Source: Allohahella sp002354735
GTDB taxonomy: Bacteria; Pseudomonadota; Gammaproteobacteria; Pseudomonadales; Oleiphilaceae
DNA length: 64,000 nt
Assembly: GCF_047946665.1 (NCBI RefSeq)
Contig: NZ_CP172312.1
Location: forward strand, 4,464,001 to 4,528,000
Direction: 5' to 3'
A program made the translations under genes and the position numbers. The notes below the pieces were generated by a model that saw only the letters and a program-made list of their open reading frames with translations, searched no databases and was not told where the DNA came from. Shown here piece after piece: positions 1 through 8,722 of the stretch; position 1 is the stretch's first letter, and each line of letters starts with the position of its first letter.

Positions 1-1
1 G

Positions 2-547
2 ATGGCCGCCAGCCTGGTTACAAGTTTCTTTTCCATTGACCTTTTCCTTTTGCAACGCCGAAAGCTTCGCGGACTCCGAGTACAGGCCAATCTCAGTTTT
101 TTTGTCGATCTGGTCAACGCCTATCTGACTTCTGGCATGTCGTTGCTCCGCTCGCTCAAGGAGGCTGGAGAATATGGATTCGAACGGGGTCATCCGCTGG
201 CTGTCGAACTCCGATTAATCGCTATGGAAATCGAATCCGGTGAATCTTTCCAGAAAGCGATGGGGCGACTCTACCAAAGAACGCGGGTACGCCAGTTACA
301 GGCACTTGCCGCATCTTTTGAAGTCGGCCAAGCCGCCGGTTCTCCGATGTTTGAAAACCTGGCGCGTCAGGCTGAGGTATTTAGAGCGCAGCAGGAGGAA
401 ATGAACCGCAAGCTCATTAGTCAGAAAAGTATCTCTCTCTTGTTTGCGCTGATGATCGTGGGCCTTCCCATGTTCGGGGTCATCGTGATCTTTCCGGCTG
501 CAATAAAGCTCGCTGAGATATTTGAACTACTGGATTATTTAATCTGA
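2..547 (+). CDS. TadC/GspF-type pilus assembly platform protein (5' end outside window)
   Basis: This is the C-terminal part of a type II secretion F-domain (T2SSF) protein of the TadC kind, an inner-membrane platform that works with a secretion ATPase to assemble Flp-type pili. About 181 residues are visible. The helical cytoplasmic F domain covers roughly residues 30-140, with the family-typical pattern of an amphipathic stretch, a 'GMSLLRSLKEA' helix and an 'IESGESF' turn. A hydrophobic hairpin follows at about 143-175. TadC proteins are usually around 300 residues, so the frame probably continues upstream of base 1 and the ATG at 2 need not be the true start. The stop is TGA at 545-547, and the next gene starts 20 bases later with a good ribosome site, so the two are probably co-transcribed. 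Assignment to TadC rather than GspF is inference from size and neighbour. Confidence 0.75.
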   Translation: MAASLVTSFFSIDLFLLQRRKLRGLRVQANLSFFVDLVNAYLTSGMSLLRSLKEAGEYGFERGHPLAVELRLIAMEIESGESFQKAMGRLYQRTRVRQLQALAASFEVGQAAGSPMFENLARQAEVFRAQQEEMNRKLISQKSISLLFALMIVGLPMFGVIVIFPAAIKLAEIFELLDYLI

Positions 548-567
548 CGCCAAAAGGAAGGGTCATC

Positions 568-1731
568 ATGCTGTACGAACGAACCAACCGACTGAGATAC
601 TTGCGTCGCCAGGGCGGCTTCGTTATTACTTTGGAACTCATCATCATTATTTCTATCCTGGGATTCGGTACCCTGGTTGGTATTGTCATGGTCCGGGACG
701 CCTTGGTTAAACATTACATGGCGAAGCAGTCCTCTAAAACCCTAGTTGCTGACGCCGCTGGCCGGGTTCTTGGAGAAGCCATTGACTTCGATGAGCATGA
801 TGCCCCGCGCATCTTCTTCCTGGACCGATCCCAACAGACAGCGTATCGCACCCTGATTGGTGTACGGGATGATCGCTTTACATCAAGAGAGGCCGTTTAT
901 TACAGCGGCTCTGCCTGTACTGGCGTCGCTTGCATCAAAACAATCAGCGACGAATTGACGAGCAGCAGAGGGACGGACTATTTGTCTGGAACCGGCAATG
1001 TGAGCTACTTCAACGCCCTACAGAGCGGCCTCAACTACGGAGTTGGCCGAGGCGATCGAGGATTGCCCGGTCATCTATTCCGGGAATCACCACTAAATTG
1101 CCCTATAGCGCCAAGCCAGATTCAATCACGTTGGATGTCGCAAAAAGTCGCCTCTGGCGAGCCCTGTGAAAGCATCAATCTAGAAGATGAAATCAAATCA
1201 CCCGCCTTCACGGGCTGCCTCATTGATACTTCATCGCTTGGAGGGGCGGTGGCGTGTGACTGTCCGGAGTCGTTGAAAGACCAAGGCGACATTCTATCCC
1301 TCTACGGGGCCGCAATAGAAACGCTCCTGGATTCGACCGTTTTGACGCTGAACTCTGCATTGTTAATCACAGGTCAACAGATTCCATCGGTGGATGTTGG
1401 AAAAATCTGTTGCCCCATGAACAGTGATCTGGACGAAGGTGAATTGGTTAACAGCGTTGTATACATCGTTCTGGAAGAGCTGGTAACTCAGCTAGACCTC
1501 GCATCTTTCCCTACGGCGCAGCAGAGCATCAACACAGCCCTGGCTCCACTCGCCGGAGAGTTGTCCTGTTCCAGTCCGACTATTCTAAAAGCTGCCGATT
1601 CGGTCCCCGATCCCATCGATCCGAACGAGAATGCCCTGGGAACATTCGCAGCACCTTTCTGGGTTAACTTGCCGAGCGCTGCACCGGATGAATGGTACTC
1701 TGTCACGCCGAGGGAAGGAGAGGGTTGGTAG
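568..1731 (+). CDS. Cys-rich pilin-like / Tad-associated membrane-anchored protein
   Basis: The 387-residue protein has one N-terminal membrane helix (about residues 18-42) directly after a basic leader ending in Gly-Gly and followed by 'FVITLE'. This resembles a class III/IV prepilin signal, where a peptidase cuts after Gly and a Glu sits near +5; here the Glu is at +6. The remaining ~340 residues are predicted to be outside the cytoplasm and contain ten cysteines, including CDC and CC pairs, which suggests disulfides. I recognise no enzymatic domain. The ribosome site AAGGAAGG lies just before the ATG, 20 bases after the TadC-like gene, so it is probably part of the same pilus locus. It may be a minor pseudopilin or TadE/TadG-like protein; the exact family is unknown to me. 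Confidence 0.6.
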   Translation: MLYERTNRLRYLRRQGGFVITLELIIIISILGFGTLVGIVMVRDALVKHYMAKQSSKTLVADAAGRVLGEAIDFDEHDAPRIFFLDRSQQTAYRTLIGVRDDRFTSREAVYYSGSACTGVACIKTISDELTSSRGTDYLSGTGNVSYFNALQSGLNYGVGRGDRGLPGHLFRESPLNCPIAPSQIQSRWMSQKVASGEPCESINLEDEIKSPAFTGCLIDTSSLGGAVACDCPESLKDQGDILSLYGAAIETLLDSTVLTLNSALLITGQQIPSVDVGKICCPMNSDLDEGELVNSVVYIVLEELVTQLDLASFPTAQQSINTALAPLAGELSCSSPTILKAADSVPDPIDPNENALGTFAAPFWVNLPSAAPDEWYSVTPREGEGW

Positions 1732-1935
1732 AGCCAGATCTTCAGATAAGGCTGCGAGTATGAACGCTAATAACCTGGTGAAAGATCGTCTCGGACTGTT
1801 CTGCTTATCGTTGAGGAACAGCCCGTGGGTCTGTGTCTATTGCAAGAAAGGCAAGTTGGAACAAAGTAGGGCTAGGGGGGAGTTAGCCATAATTCATGGT
1901 GGAAGGCAGTGAAACGATGCGAACTGCTGATCCAT

Positions 1936-1961
1936 AAAAAAGCCCCAGGGCTGGGGCTTTT
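1936..1961 (-). terminator. Intrinsic terminator of ssrA
   Basis: A GC-rich inverted repeat (AGCCCCAG / CTGGGGCT, 1941-1958) is flanked by an A-run on the left and T-run on the right. Read on the minus strand it lies about 36 bases after the tmRNA 3' end and closes with six U residues. It could also stop plus-strand transcription from the pilus locus. Confidence 0.8.
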
Positions 1962-1996
1962 CAAGGGATCTTGCTAGACCCCCTGATCATCTTGTT

Positions 1997-2351
1997 TGGT
2001 GGAGACGGCGGGAATTGAACCCGCGTCCGCCAATCCTCTGCCATCGGCTCTACATGCTTAGTTTCCCTCTATTGATCTAGCCGTAAACGACCCGGGGGGC
2101 AGGGTGTAAACAGCGATTCTCCTTAAGGTTTCGCCAGTCGGTAGGAGACATTCCTCATGGCTAGCTTATTCTGATGACGCTCAGTACCGCGATATAAGCA
2201 TCTTGGCGTGAGCGCTAACGGGGGTTTAGGCCGCTAGAGCGTAGTTGTCGTCGTTTGCAACTATAGTTTTCAGAGATTGGAGTACGTGAGTCTCTGCCCT
2301 CACGACATGCACCTTTGGGTTTGTAATCGGCGTCGAAACCAAGTCGTCCCC
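1997..2351 (-). ncRNA. ssrA: tmRNA (transfer-messenger RNA)
   Basis: tmRNA rescues ribosomes stalled on broken mRNAs: it enters as alanyl-tRNA with SmpB and then supplies a short reading frame encoding a degradation tag. On the minus strand the RNA runs from GGGGACG at 2351 to CCGTCTCCACCA ending at 1997. The two ends form a 7-bp acceptor stem (one G-U pair), and the T-arm GGTTCAATTCC and encoded CCA are present. The tag frame is at 2226-2258. Length is 355 nt, normal for the family. A -10-like TATACT lies at 2362-2367 on the minus strand; no convincing -35 is seen. SmpB is encoded on the same strand but 3.6 kb upstream, with two genes between. Confidence 0.97.
2226..2258 (-). other. tmRNA proteolysis-tag reading frame
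   Basis: Minus-strand codons from the resume codon GCA at 2258 to TAA at 2226 encode ANDDNYALAA. The C-terminal LAA is the degron recognised by ClpXP/ClpAP and, in other species, FtsH (encoded in this window). As far as I know the same tag occurs in Pseudomonas species. Confidence 0.95.
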
Positions 2352-2512
2352 AGGATTAGTCAGTATACGACACTGACTTGCTCATATATAGAGCCAGCCA
2401 GACGATTTTCAAGTCGACTTGGCTGTATCCAAGCGAGAATAACGATTACATCGCTGTAAGACAGCCTTGGCTGACTAACTGGGAGTGAGGCGGATGCGAG
2501 ACATTGGGTGCC

Positions 2513-4966
2513 TCAGGGCTGCTGCGAAAGCTCTGACAGCAGCGTCATCAGTTCAGGCACATTGACTGGTTTCACGAGGTGATGCGCGAAGCCCGCGGCT
2601 GCGGTCTTTTCACGGTCTTTGTCTTGTCCGTAGCCAGTCACAGCGATCAAGGTACTGCACGCCGTACCTGACCGCTTCCGAAGTTGACGGGCCAGCTCAT
2701 TGCCATCCATGTCGGGCAAGCCGATGTCGAGCAGGCAGACGTCGGGCCTTTCCGTCTCGGCGCGCTCAAGCGCTTTTTCGGAGCTATGTTCGACACTCAC
2801 TGAGTGGCCCGCTGCCTCGAGCAGCATTGCGAGCATAACGGCTGCATCAACGTTATCGTCGACAATCAGAACCTTGAGCGTGGAACTGTCGTTGGGTGCT
2901 TTCGAGACATCGACCGCGGGTGAAGCCTCCCTGCCATTCGGCACTACGCGTGGCAATCTGATCGTGAACTCGCTGCCTTTGCCTGAAGCCGGGCTTTCAG
3001 CTGAGACATTACCCCCATGTAGTTCCACCAGTCGCTTGACCAGCGCGAGTCCAATGCCTAAGCCGCCGGGTGAACGGTCGGAGCTGCGCTTCGCCTGAGT
3101 GAATAGTTCGAATGCTGAAGGAATGAGCTCGGGGGGCATGCCTATCCCGTTATCGCTCACCACGAATACTACTTCGCTATCCTCGGCTCTGGCACTCATT
3201 TCAATATTGCCGCCTTCAGGAGTGTATTTGGCAGCATTGTTGAGCAGGTTACTTAGCACCTGGACGAGCCGTTTCAAGTCTCCCTGAACCCACAGCTGAC
3301 TCGGCGGGACAAGGACCTGGATTTGGTGGCGCCGCGCATCGACGAGTGGGCGAACCTGCTCGACGGCTGCCGATACGATACTTTCCACATCGAGCATATC
3401 GTCTGCAAGTGTGATCAGTCCTCGAGTGACCCGAGAGACATCCATGAGATCGTCAACCAGGCTGGTCATGTGATTGACCTGTCGGGAGATAACCTCGCTT
3501 GTTTGCTGAATCTCGGAAGCATCGATCTGCCGGCTTTGCAGCAGTTCAGCAGCTGCACTGATGGGCGCAAGTGGATTACGTAATTCGTGGGCCAGCATTG
3601 CCAGAAACTCATCCTTTCGCTGGTCGGTCTCCTTGAGCTTTTCGATAATGCGCTTGCGCTGGGTTACATCACGGAAAAAGATGGCTACCCCGCCTTCGGG
3701 GACCGGATACATCCTCAACTCGATGATGCTGGGATGCTCGTCACCCAGTGCAAAATGCTGCTCACAAGTCACGGGTTGGCGATGCAGCATCACGCCACCA
3801 TGACAGGCTTCGAGGCTATCTTGCGCCAGCCCTGGCCATATGCTCCAAAAGTTCCGGTCAGCGACTTGAGCCGAAGACGTTCGGCTGATCCTGAGCCCCG
3901 CGGCGTTGATCCGCAGAATTCTCCAGTCAGCATCGACGATGGCGAAGCCCTCCGTCATGCTGTCGAAGATATGTCGGCTCTGGTCCCGCTCCGCCCGAAG
4001 CTCTGCCTGGGCGCGCGCATGCTCCACCGCCGACCAGCTACGTTCGGCCATGTCCTGAGCCAGCTGAAGATCGATTTCAGTCCAATGATAGGGCTGGCTC
4101 TGATGGAGCTGAAGAACGATCCTGAGTTTTCCGGACTTGACCAGGGGAATGGCTATAAATGCCTGGATGCCGGCGCGGCTATAGGTGGCGGCTTGATGGC
4201 GCAGTCGTGGGTCCTTGGCCACATCGTCGACGAGCACGGCACGACCATGACTCAGTTCGACTATGATGTCGGACTCGAAATCATCCAGTTGTCGATAAAA
4301 GCCTGCAATGCTGCTGACCCCTGCCTGCGTCCAGTCCTGCCTGATGAGAAACGTCCGTTCAACTTCGTTGATTTCTGAAAACAGTACCCGCGAAACATTA
4401 ACTTCCTCACCCAATATTCTGATTGCGGTCGTGACAACTCCGGCGGGATCGGCAATTGATGCCAGACTATCCGACAATTTCAACTGAAAGGCGTTCCGCC
4501 GTTCGCTCAGGACGTGCACGGTGGTCTCGGTTACGGTGCAGAACATTCCGCCTACTTCGTCGTCCGAAATCCGTAGTGGCGAATAGCAGAACGTGAACCA
4601 GGCATGCTCGGGGAAGCCGTTACGCTCAATAACGAGCGGCATGTTTTCGTGAAAAGTGGCCTCTCCGGCAAGCGCTTTATCGACGATTGGGCTGATCTCC
4701 GACCAGATTTCCCACCAGACTTCGGAAAAGGGCTGACCAAAGGCGGCTGGATGTTTGTTGCCCATGATGCGGGAATATTGATCGTTATACAGGAAGGCGA
4801 GATTCGGGCCCCAGGCGACGAACATAGGGAATTGGGAATCCACCATCAGTTTGACGACCGTCAACAGCGCCTTTGGCCAGCGATCCGGCGAGCCGAGCGT
4901 TGAGCTGGCCAGGTCAGGGCTGCGGAGCAGATCCTCGACTGTAAGATTGTTAGCTGAAATGGGCAT
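2513..4966 (-). CDS. Hybrid sensor histidine kinase (PAS-GAF-PAS-HisKA-HATPase-REC)
   Basis: This is an 817-residue sensor kinase with a receiver domain on the same chain. A PAS-like domain lies at about 20-150, GAF at about 165-315 and a second PAS at about 330-440. The HisKA dimerisation/phospho-acceptor helix contains HELRNP with His460. The ATPase domain has the N-box (NLLNNAAKYT, about 573-582), DNGIGMP (605-611) and a GLGIGLALV glycine box (635-643). The receiver domain (about 698-815) has the acidic pair D703-D704, phospho-acceptor D747 and Lys799. There are no membrane helices, so it is probably a cytosolic sensor; the GAF and PAS domains suggest a small-molecule or redox/light input, but the ligand cannot be read. 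No separate DNA-binding response regulator is adjacent, so its output partner must be elsewhere. It sits between ssrA and the YdcF gene, all on minus. Confidence 0.93.
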   Translation of the reverse strand: MPISANNLTVEDLLRSPDLASSTLGSPDRWPKALLTVVKLMVDSQFPMFVAWGPNLAFLYNDQYSRIMGNKHPAAFGQPFSEVWWEIWSEISPIVDKALAGEATFHENMPLVIERNGFPEHAWFTFCYSPLRISDDEVGGMFCTVTETTVHVLSERRNAFQLKLSDSLASIADPAGVVTTAIRILGEEVNVSRVLFSEINEVERTFLIRQDWTQAGVSSIAGFYRQLDDFESDIIVELSHGRAVLVDDVAKDPRLRHQAATYSRAGIQAFIAIPLVKSGKLRIVLQLHQSQPYHWTEIDLQLAQDMAERSWSAVEHARAQAELRAERDQSRHIFDSMTEGFAIVDADWRILRINAAGLRISRTSSAQVADRNFWSIWPGLAQDSLEACHGGVMLHRQPVTCEQHFALGDEHPSIIELRMYPVPEGGVAIFFRDVTQRKRIIEKLKETDQRKDEFLAMLAHELRNPLAPISAAAELLQSRQIDASEIQQTSEVISRQVNHMTSLVDDLMDVSRVTRGLITLADDMLDVESIVSAAVEQVRPLVDARRHQIQVLVPPSQLWVQGDLKRLVQVLSNLLNNAAKYTPEGGNIEMSARAEDSEVVFVVSDNGIGMPPELIPSAFELFTQAKRSSDRSPGGLGIGLALVKRLVELHGGNVSAESPASGKGSEFTIRLPRVVPNGREASPAVDVSKAPNDSSTLKVLIVDDNVDAAVMLAMLLEAAGHSVSVEHSSEKALERAETERPDVCLLDIGLPDMDGNELARQLRKRSGTACSTLIAVTGYGQDKDREKTAAAGFAHHLVKPVNVPELMTLLSELSQQP

Positions 4967-5127
4967 GAATAAGACCGGGTGGCACGATCGAAGGACGACG
5001 CCCTATAGACGGCGATAAATAAGACATACTTGCGAATTTCTCTCAGGAGGGGCGGCGCTCGAAAAGCCTAGGATACACTTGTCATGCTTTCAAGCAGGCG
5101 TCCCCCTCAAAGCCGCTGTTGAGGGGG

Positions 5128-5922
5128 CTAACGAAAGCGCAATCGATAGAACCAGTAACCGATATATTCCCGGATGGCTTCCTGAGTCATGGCAAGACTC
5201 CCGGCATCAGGTATCAGACCAAGCAGGGCCGGCCCATGCTGCTCGGTCACACGAATATCCGTTGGAAAAGCAGTGATTTCTGGAGCCCACTCTGCACTGC
5301 TGAGGCGCCTGGCCTGGAAGTCGAACAGAAATTTCGAGCGCGGCATGTGGTAGGCAGATGTTACGAGAATCAGTCGGCTGTAACCTAGGCTCTTCGCTAA
5401 AGCCAGTGTGAATTCTGCATTCTGCGCAGTGTTGCGGCTATCAGGCTCGAGTACGATGGCTTCCTCAGGTATGCCCAGCTGAAGCAGAATCAGCTTCTGA
5501 TAATCAGCCTCTGAGCCAAGTCCCGGCTGCGGAAACACCTGGCCACCACTAACAAGGATGCGCTCGGCAGTGCCGGCTTTATAAAGGAGTGCTGCCTGAA
5601 GCACCCGATCCGCAGCAGCATTCAGGTCGGCATAAACCCGTGGCGGTTTTGGGAGCTGCACGCCGCCACCCAGCAGGATGATAGCATCTGCTTTTTCCAT
5701 GTCGTCTGCATGGTAGATGTCATGGGCATTCTCGAGGCCGCCCCATAGCCAGTTCGCAAACCACGGCGATGCAGTGATCCAGAGAAGGGCAAAACCACTA
5801 AGCGCAAGATTGCGAAGTAGCGTCTGGTCCAATCGCCACGCCAGAATGACGATAACGAGCAGGAGAATCAGACACCAGGTGGTGGGATAGAGTATATAAG
5901 GCAGCAACTTGTTCCATATCAT
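5128..5922 (-). CDS. YdcF/ElyC/SanA family (DUF218) envelope protein
   Basis: The 264-residue protein starts with two hydrophobic helices (about 8-28 and 34-57) followed by a periplasmic DUF218 domain. The domain carries the family landmarks 'ADAIILLGGG', 'ILVSGG', 'EPDSRNTAQNAEF' and 'LVTSAYHMPRS'. ElyC, the best-studied member, affects envelope integrity and the lipid carrier used for peptidoglycan, but the reaction of the family is unclear. The gene lies 15 bases downstream of smpB on the same strand, so it is probably co-transcribed with it. Confidence 0.85.
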   Translation of the reverse strand: MIWNKLLPYILYPTTWCLILLLVIVILAWRLDQTLLRNLALSGFALLWITASPWFANWLWGGLENAHDIYHADDMEKADAIILLGGGVQLPKPPRVYADLNAAADRVLQAALLYKAGTAERILVSGGQVFPQPGLGSEADYQKLILLQLGIPEEAIVLEPDSRNTAQNAEFTLALAKSLGYSRLILVTSAYHMPRSKFLFDFQARRLSSAEWAPEITAFPTDIRVTEQHGPALLGLIPDAGSLAMTQEAIREYIGYWFYRLRFR

Positions 5923-5937
5923 GACAGGAACAAGACT

Positions 5938-6420
5938 TTACTGCTTGACGTGTTCACGGACGATCCGCTGCTTCGAGCGTTCCCAGTCACGATCTTTCTC
6001 GGTTTCGCGTTTATCGAAATCCTTCTTGCCTCGCACGATGGCTATTTCGCACTTGACCTTGTTGTCTTTCCAGTAGAGTGAGAGCGGGACACAACTCATG
6101 CCCTCTTGCTGGGTTCGGCCCATAATCTTGCCGATTTCACGCTTGTTGAGCAGCAGCTTCCGATACCGCAGCGGTTCTGCAATAACGTGAGTTGACGCTT
6201 CCTTCAAGGGTGTAATGTGGGCGTTAAGCAGCCAGGCTTCCTCATTTTTGAGGAATATGAACGAGTCAACGAGCTGGCACTTACCAGCGCGCAGGCTCTT
6301 GACTTCCCAACCAAGCAGGACCAGACCAGCTTCGAATTTGTCTTCGATGTGGTAGTCAAAGCGCGCCTTCTTGTTTCGAGCTATAGTGCCCAGACTGTCT
6401 TTCTTCTTTGAATTTGCCAA
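5938..6420 (-). CDS. smpB: SsrA-binding protein SmpB
   Basis: SmpB binds the tRNA-like part of tmRNA and places it in stalled ribosomes for trans-translation. I choose the TTG at 6420 as start: it gives MANSKKKDSLGTIA..., the standard N-terminus, and a 160-residue protein, the usual size. An AGGT ribosome site lies about 6 bases upstream. The frame is open further upstream to 6513 but that part is not SmpB-like. Conserved blocks are 'KARFDYHIEDKFEAGLVLLGWEVKSLR', summarised by the F-Y-I-E...GWEVK residues, the 'LLNKREI' helix and the basic 'WERSKQRIVRE' tail that inserts into the mRNA channel. The gene is followed by the YdcF gene after 15 bases. Confidence 0.95.
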   Translation of the reverse strand: MANSKKKDSLGTIARNKKARFDYHIEDKFEAGLVLLGWEVKSLRAGKCQLVDSFIFLKNEEAWLLNAHITPLKEASTHVIAEPLRYRKLLLNKREIGKIMGRTQQEGMSCVPLSLYWKDNKVKCEIAIVRGKKDFDKRETEKDRDWERSKQRIVREHVKQ

Positions 6421-6561
6421 AATGACCTGATCTGTTTCGGGTGATTCGTTACTATCGCAAATACATCTGTATTCGCTGGCCGGGAATCGTAGCACACTCC
6501 GGCACGGGCGCACATTCTAACACGGGGTAGGCAGCAGCACTTCGGGCTCAGGAATCATTTT

Positions 6562-8247
6562 TTGGAATCAGTACAGCACGTTATCAATAAGCCTAACTCG
6601 ATTACGGTGGCAGGACTCTGCATCGTTCTTGGCTTCAGCGTATTCTGGGAGTTTCCGCGACTGATCATCGAGTATGGCTTGCTGGATGTCGCGCTGGTCT
6701 ACTGTCTCAGCACGCTGCTGCTCGCTGGGCCGGCTGTTTACGTCCAACTGCGGTTCGCGAGTATCGTTCGCAGCCAGACTCACCGGCACCCGAATAGCCG
6801 AAGGACCAACGCGCGCTTCAGCAATATTCTCGGTTACTGTCTTGCGCAGCCCCATGCTCCACTCGTTCGTTTTACAGCGTACTTACTGACGATTGGTTTG
6901 ATCGGTTTGGTCTGCGCTTACCTTATTTTTGGTTCGGAGCTTCTCGGTGTACTGCTGAAGACCGTTCTCATCAATTTTCAGCCACAGACAGAATCAGGCG
7001 GCCTACCTTACGATAGTCTGCCAGTGGCTGACACGTCTATCCAGTTGTTGACCCTGGTGGTGTTCGCCCTGTTCCTGCTACTGCCATGGATCCGCTTCTC
7101 CATGCACGGACTGGCGCGCCCTGGTCTGATTGGGCTGGTACTCATAGCCTTTGTTCTGGTGCTGTGCCTCAGGCACAGCTGGCTATTCGGTGACCATGGC
7201 GCAGCATTGGCCTTCATGTTTGCAGGTGAGGGCACGCGTCTCGGCTTGAGTATGATTCTGGACGTATTGCTTTACACGGTTTTCGCACTAGCTGCAGCAA
7301 CCGGTGTTTACTGTCTCTTCGGTGAAAAACAATTGACGGTCAGCGGGCTGGCTACGCGCACCGGCTTGTTCGCAGCGGCGCACCTGGCTTGTGGCGCTCT
7401 GGTGACCTTCGTGATGCTGGCCTGGTCAGCGCAGGCGTCACTGATCAGCAGCGATCCGTTCACGCTCATCTACATCGCCTTGCCTGAAGCCTTGCATTCG
7501 ATACCACAAGGCCGTTTCTATCTTTCATGTTTCTACGTTCTCACGTGCCTGTTGTGCTGGAGCACAGCGATGTATCTTACGGCTCCGCTTGTGACCTACG
7601 TTTCAGAGCGGGCAGGTATCAGCCTGAAGATGGCAGGTTTGGTGGTGGTCCTGCTTATTCTGGTAATCGCGCTCTATTTCACCTTCTTGCAGGGTAGCCT
7701 CTTACAGCTCACCGCCTTTCAGTGGCTGAATTTTCTGCTCGCCGCTATGATCCTGCCTGCCAGCCTGGGGCTCCTGCTTACGAGTATGCTTTGGTCGGCG
7801 CCGCCGCTGGAAAAATCGAAGCGAATTGGCTTGAGCGTTCTCATCGGTTTGAGCGTCGTTTTCGCCATGCTCGCCGCTGGTCACGCCAGTCAACGGCTGT
7901 GCAAGGCAGATAGCTCGGAATTGCTGGTGATTTGTGCCGATCCGGCTATTCCAGAGGAAGACGATGTAGACGTAGAGGCTGGCGCCATTGATCCAGAGCC
8001 AGACACGCTGTCAAACGAACTCGGTCAGCCGTCGGGTACAGACTTGGACCCGGCCACGGCCTCTGAGGCGGATCTGGATACCGGCGTGATTAAAGAGGGC
8101 GGCGTTGAGTCAAATGATGAGGTCAATGAGCCTGGTGAAGGTGCAACGAACGAATCTGGGGCCGTTTCCGAAACGCCAGAGCCCGAGGCCGAACCTTCGG
8201 AAAAAGCGCCTGACAGTGGCGCTGCGAGTGAGCCAAATAAGTCTTGA
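6562..8247 (+). CDS. Divergent NSS-family (sodium:neurotransmitter symporter-like) membrane protein with acidic tail
   Basis: The 561-residue polytopic protein has about 11-12 hydrophobic segments up to residue ~440. The opening 'SVFWEFPRLIIEYG' region matches the layout of the NSS signature in helix 1 (GNLWRFPYL...NGGGAF), and a later segment (IALPEALHSIPQGR then WSTAMYLTAPL) matches the NSS 'LP..F..MP.G' and helix 8-9 region. The Gly-rich sodium-site residues of functional members are mostly replaced, so transport activity is uncertain. The last ~100 residues are a low-complexity Glu/Asp/Pro/Ser tail, probably cytoplasmic. The start is TTG at 6562 with AGGA about 8 bases upstream. The gene is divergent from smpB and in the same direction as ratA. 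Homology to NSS is inferred from pattern and needs a profile search. Confidence 0.7.
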   Translation: MESVQHVINKPNSITVAGLCIVLGFSVFWEFPRLIIEYGLLDVALVYCLSTLLLAGPAVYVQLRFASIVRSQTHRHPNSRRTNARFSNILGYCLAQPHAPLVRFTAYLLTIGLIGLVCAYLIFGSELLGVLLKTVLINFQPQTESGGLPYDSLPVADTSIQLLTLVVFALFLLLPWIRFSMHGLARPGLIGLVLIAFVLVLCLRHSWLFGDHGAALAFMFAGEGTRLGLSMILDVLLYTVFALAAATGVYCLFGEKQLTVSGLATRTGLFAAAHLACGALVTFVMLAWSAQASLISSDPFTLIYIALPEALHSIPQGRFYLSCFYVLTCLLCWSTAMYLTAPLVTYVSERAGISLKMAGLVVVLLILVIALYFTFLQGSLLQLTAFQWLNFLLAAMILPASLGLLLTSMLWSAPPLEKSKRIGLSVLIGLSVVFAMLAAGHASQRLCKADSSELLVICADPAIPEEDDVDVEAGAIDPEPDTLSNELGQPSGTDLDPATASEADLDTGVIKEGGVESNDEVNEPGEGATNESGAVSETPEPEAEPSEKAPDSGAASEPNKS

Positions 8248-8293
8248 ACATATTGATACATGGAATAGGTGATGCGACGACACGGAATATGCA

Positions 8294-8722
8294 GTGGCTG
8301 AGATAACAAGATCAGCACTTATCTTGCGTACGCCAATGCAGATGTTTGAACTTGTAAATGATGTTGAGGCCTACCCGAAATTTTTGCCCTGGTGTCGGCA
8401 GGTGGCCGTGCTGTCGGCCGGTGAACGAGCCATGACGGCCAGTCTGACTGTCGGAAAAGGGCGCGTCCTCCACTCGTTTACAACCAGGAACACACTGAGC
8501 CCGCATGAGTCGATCCACATGCAACTGGTCGACGGGCCGCTTTCGCGTCTACAAGGTACCTGGCAGTTCAAACCTTTGGGAGCAGAGGGTTGCAGGGTAA
8601 CGCTTTCCCTGGACTACGGACTAAGCGGTCGACTTTCTTCATTTGCCGCCGAACCCTTGCTGCAGTCTATGGCTGGAGAGGTCATGGACGCCTTCATCAA
8701 GCGAGCCGGTGAATTGTATTGA
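8294..8722 (+). CDS. ratA: RatA-like START-domain protein (type II toxin-antitoxin RatA family)
   Basis: The 142-residue protein is a coenzyme-Q-binding COQ10/START-fold (Polyketide_cyc) protein. The family landmarks are 'MFELVNDVEAYPKFLPWC' near residues 17-34 and the C-terminal amphipathic helix 'AGEVMDAFIKRAGELY'. E. coli RatA was described as blocking 50S-30S association, while mitochondrial COQ10 binds ubiquinone; which role holds here is unknown. The start is GTG at 8294. The stop overlaps the rnfH start, and the ratA-rnfH pairing next to smpB is a common gammaproteobacterial arrangement. Confidence 0.9.
   Translation: MAEITRSALILRTPMQMFELVNDVEAYPKFLPWCRQVAVLSAGERAMTASLTVGKGRVLHSFTTRNTLSPHESIHMQLVDGPLSRLQGTWQFKPLGAEGCRVTLSLDYGLSGRLSSFAAEPLLQSMAGEVMDAFIKRAGELY

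Noticed and set aside
1760..1912. Small plus-strand frame of about 50 codons downstream of the pilin-like gene
   Set aside because: No ribosome site, no recognisable features; it lies in the spacer leading to the ssrA terminator.
1732..1996. Possible integration site of a mobile element at the ssrA 3' end
   Set aside because: tmRNA 3' ends are frequent attachment sites, but I see no repeat of the 3' end and no integrase in the window.
3587..4378. Long plus-strand open frame (263 codons) opposite the histidine kinase
   Set aside because: It is the antisense of strongly conserved GAF/PAS coding sequence and has no family features.
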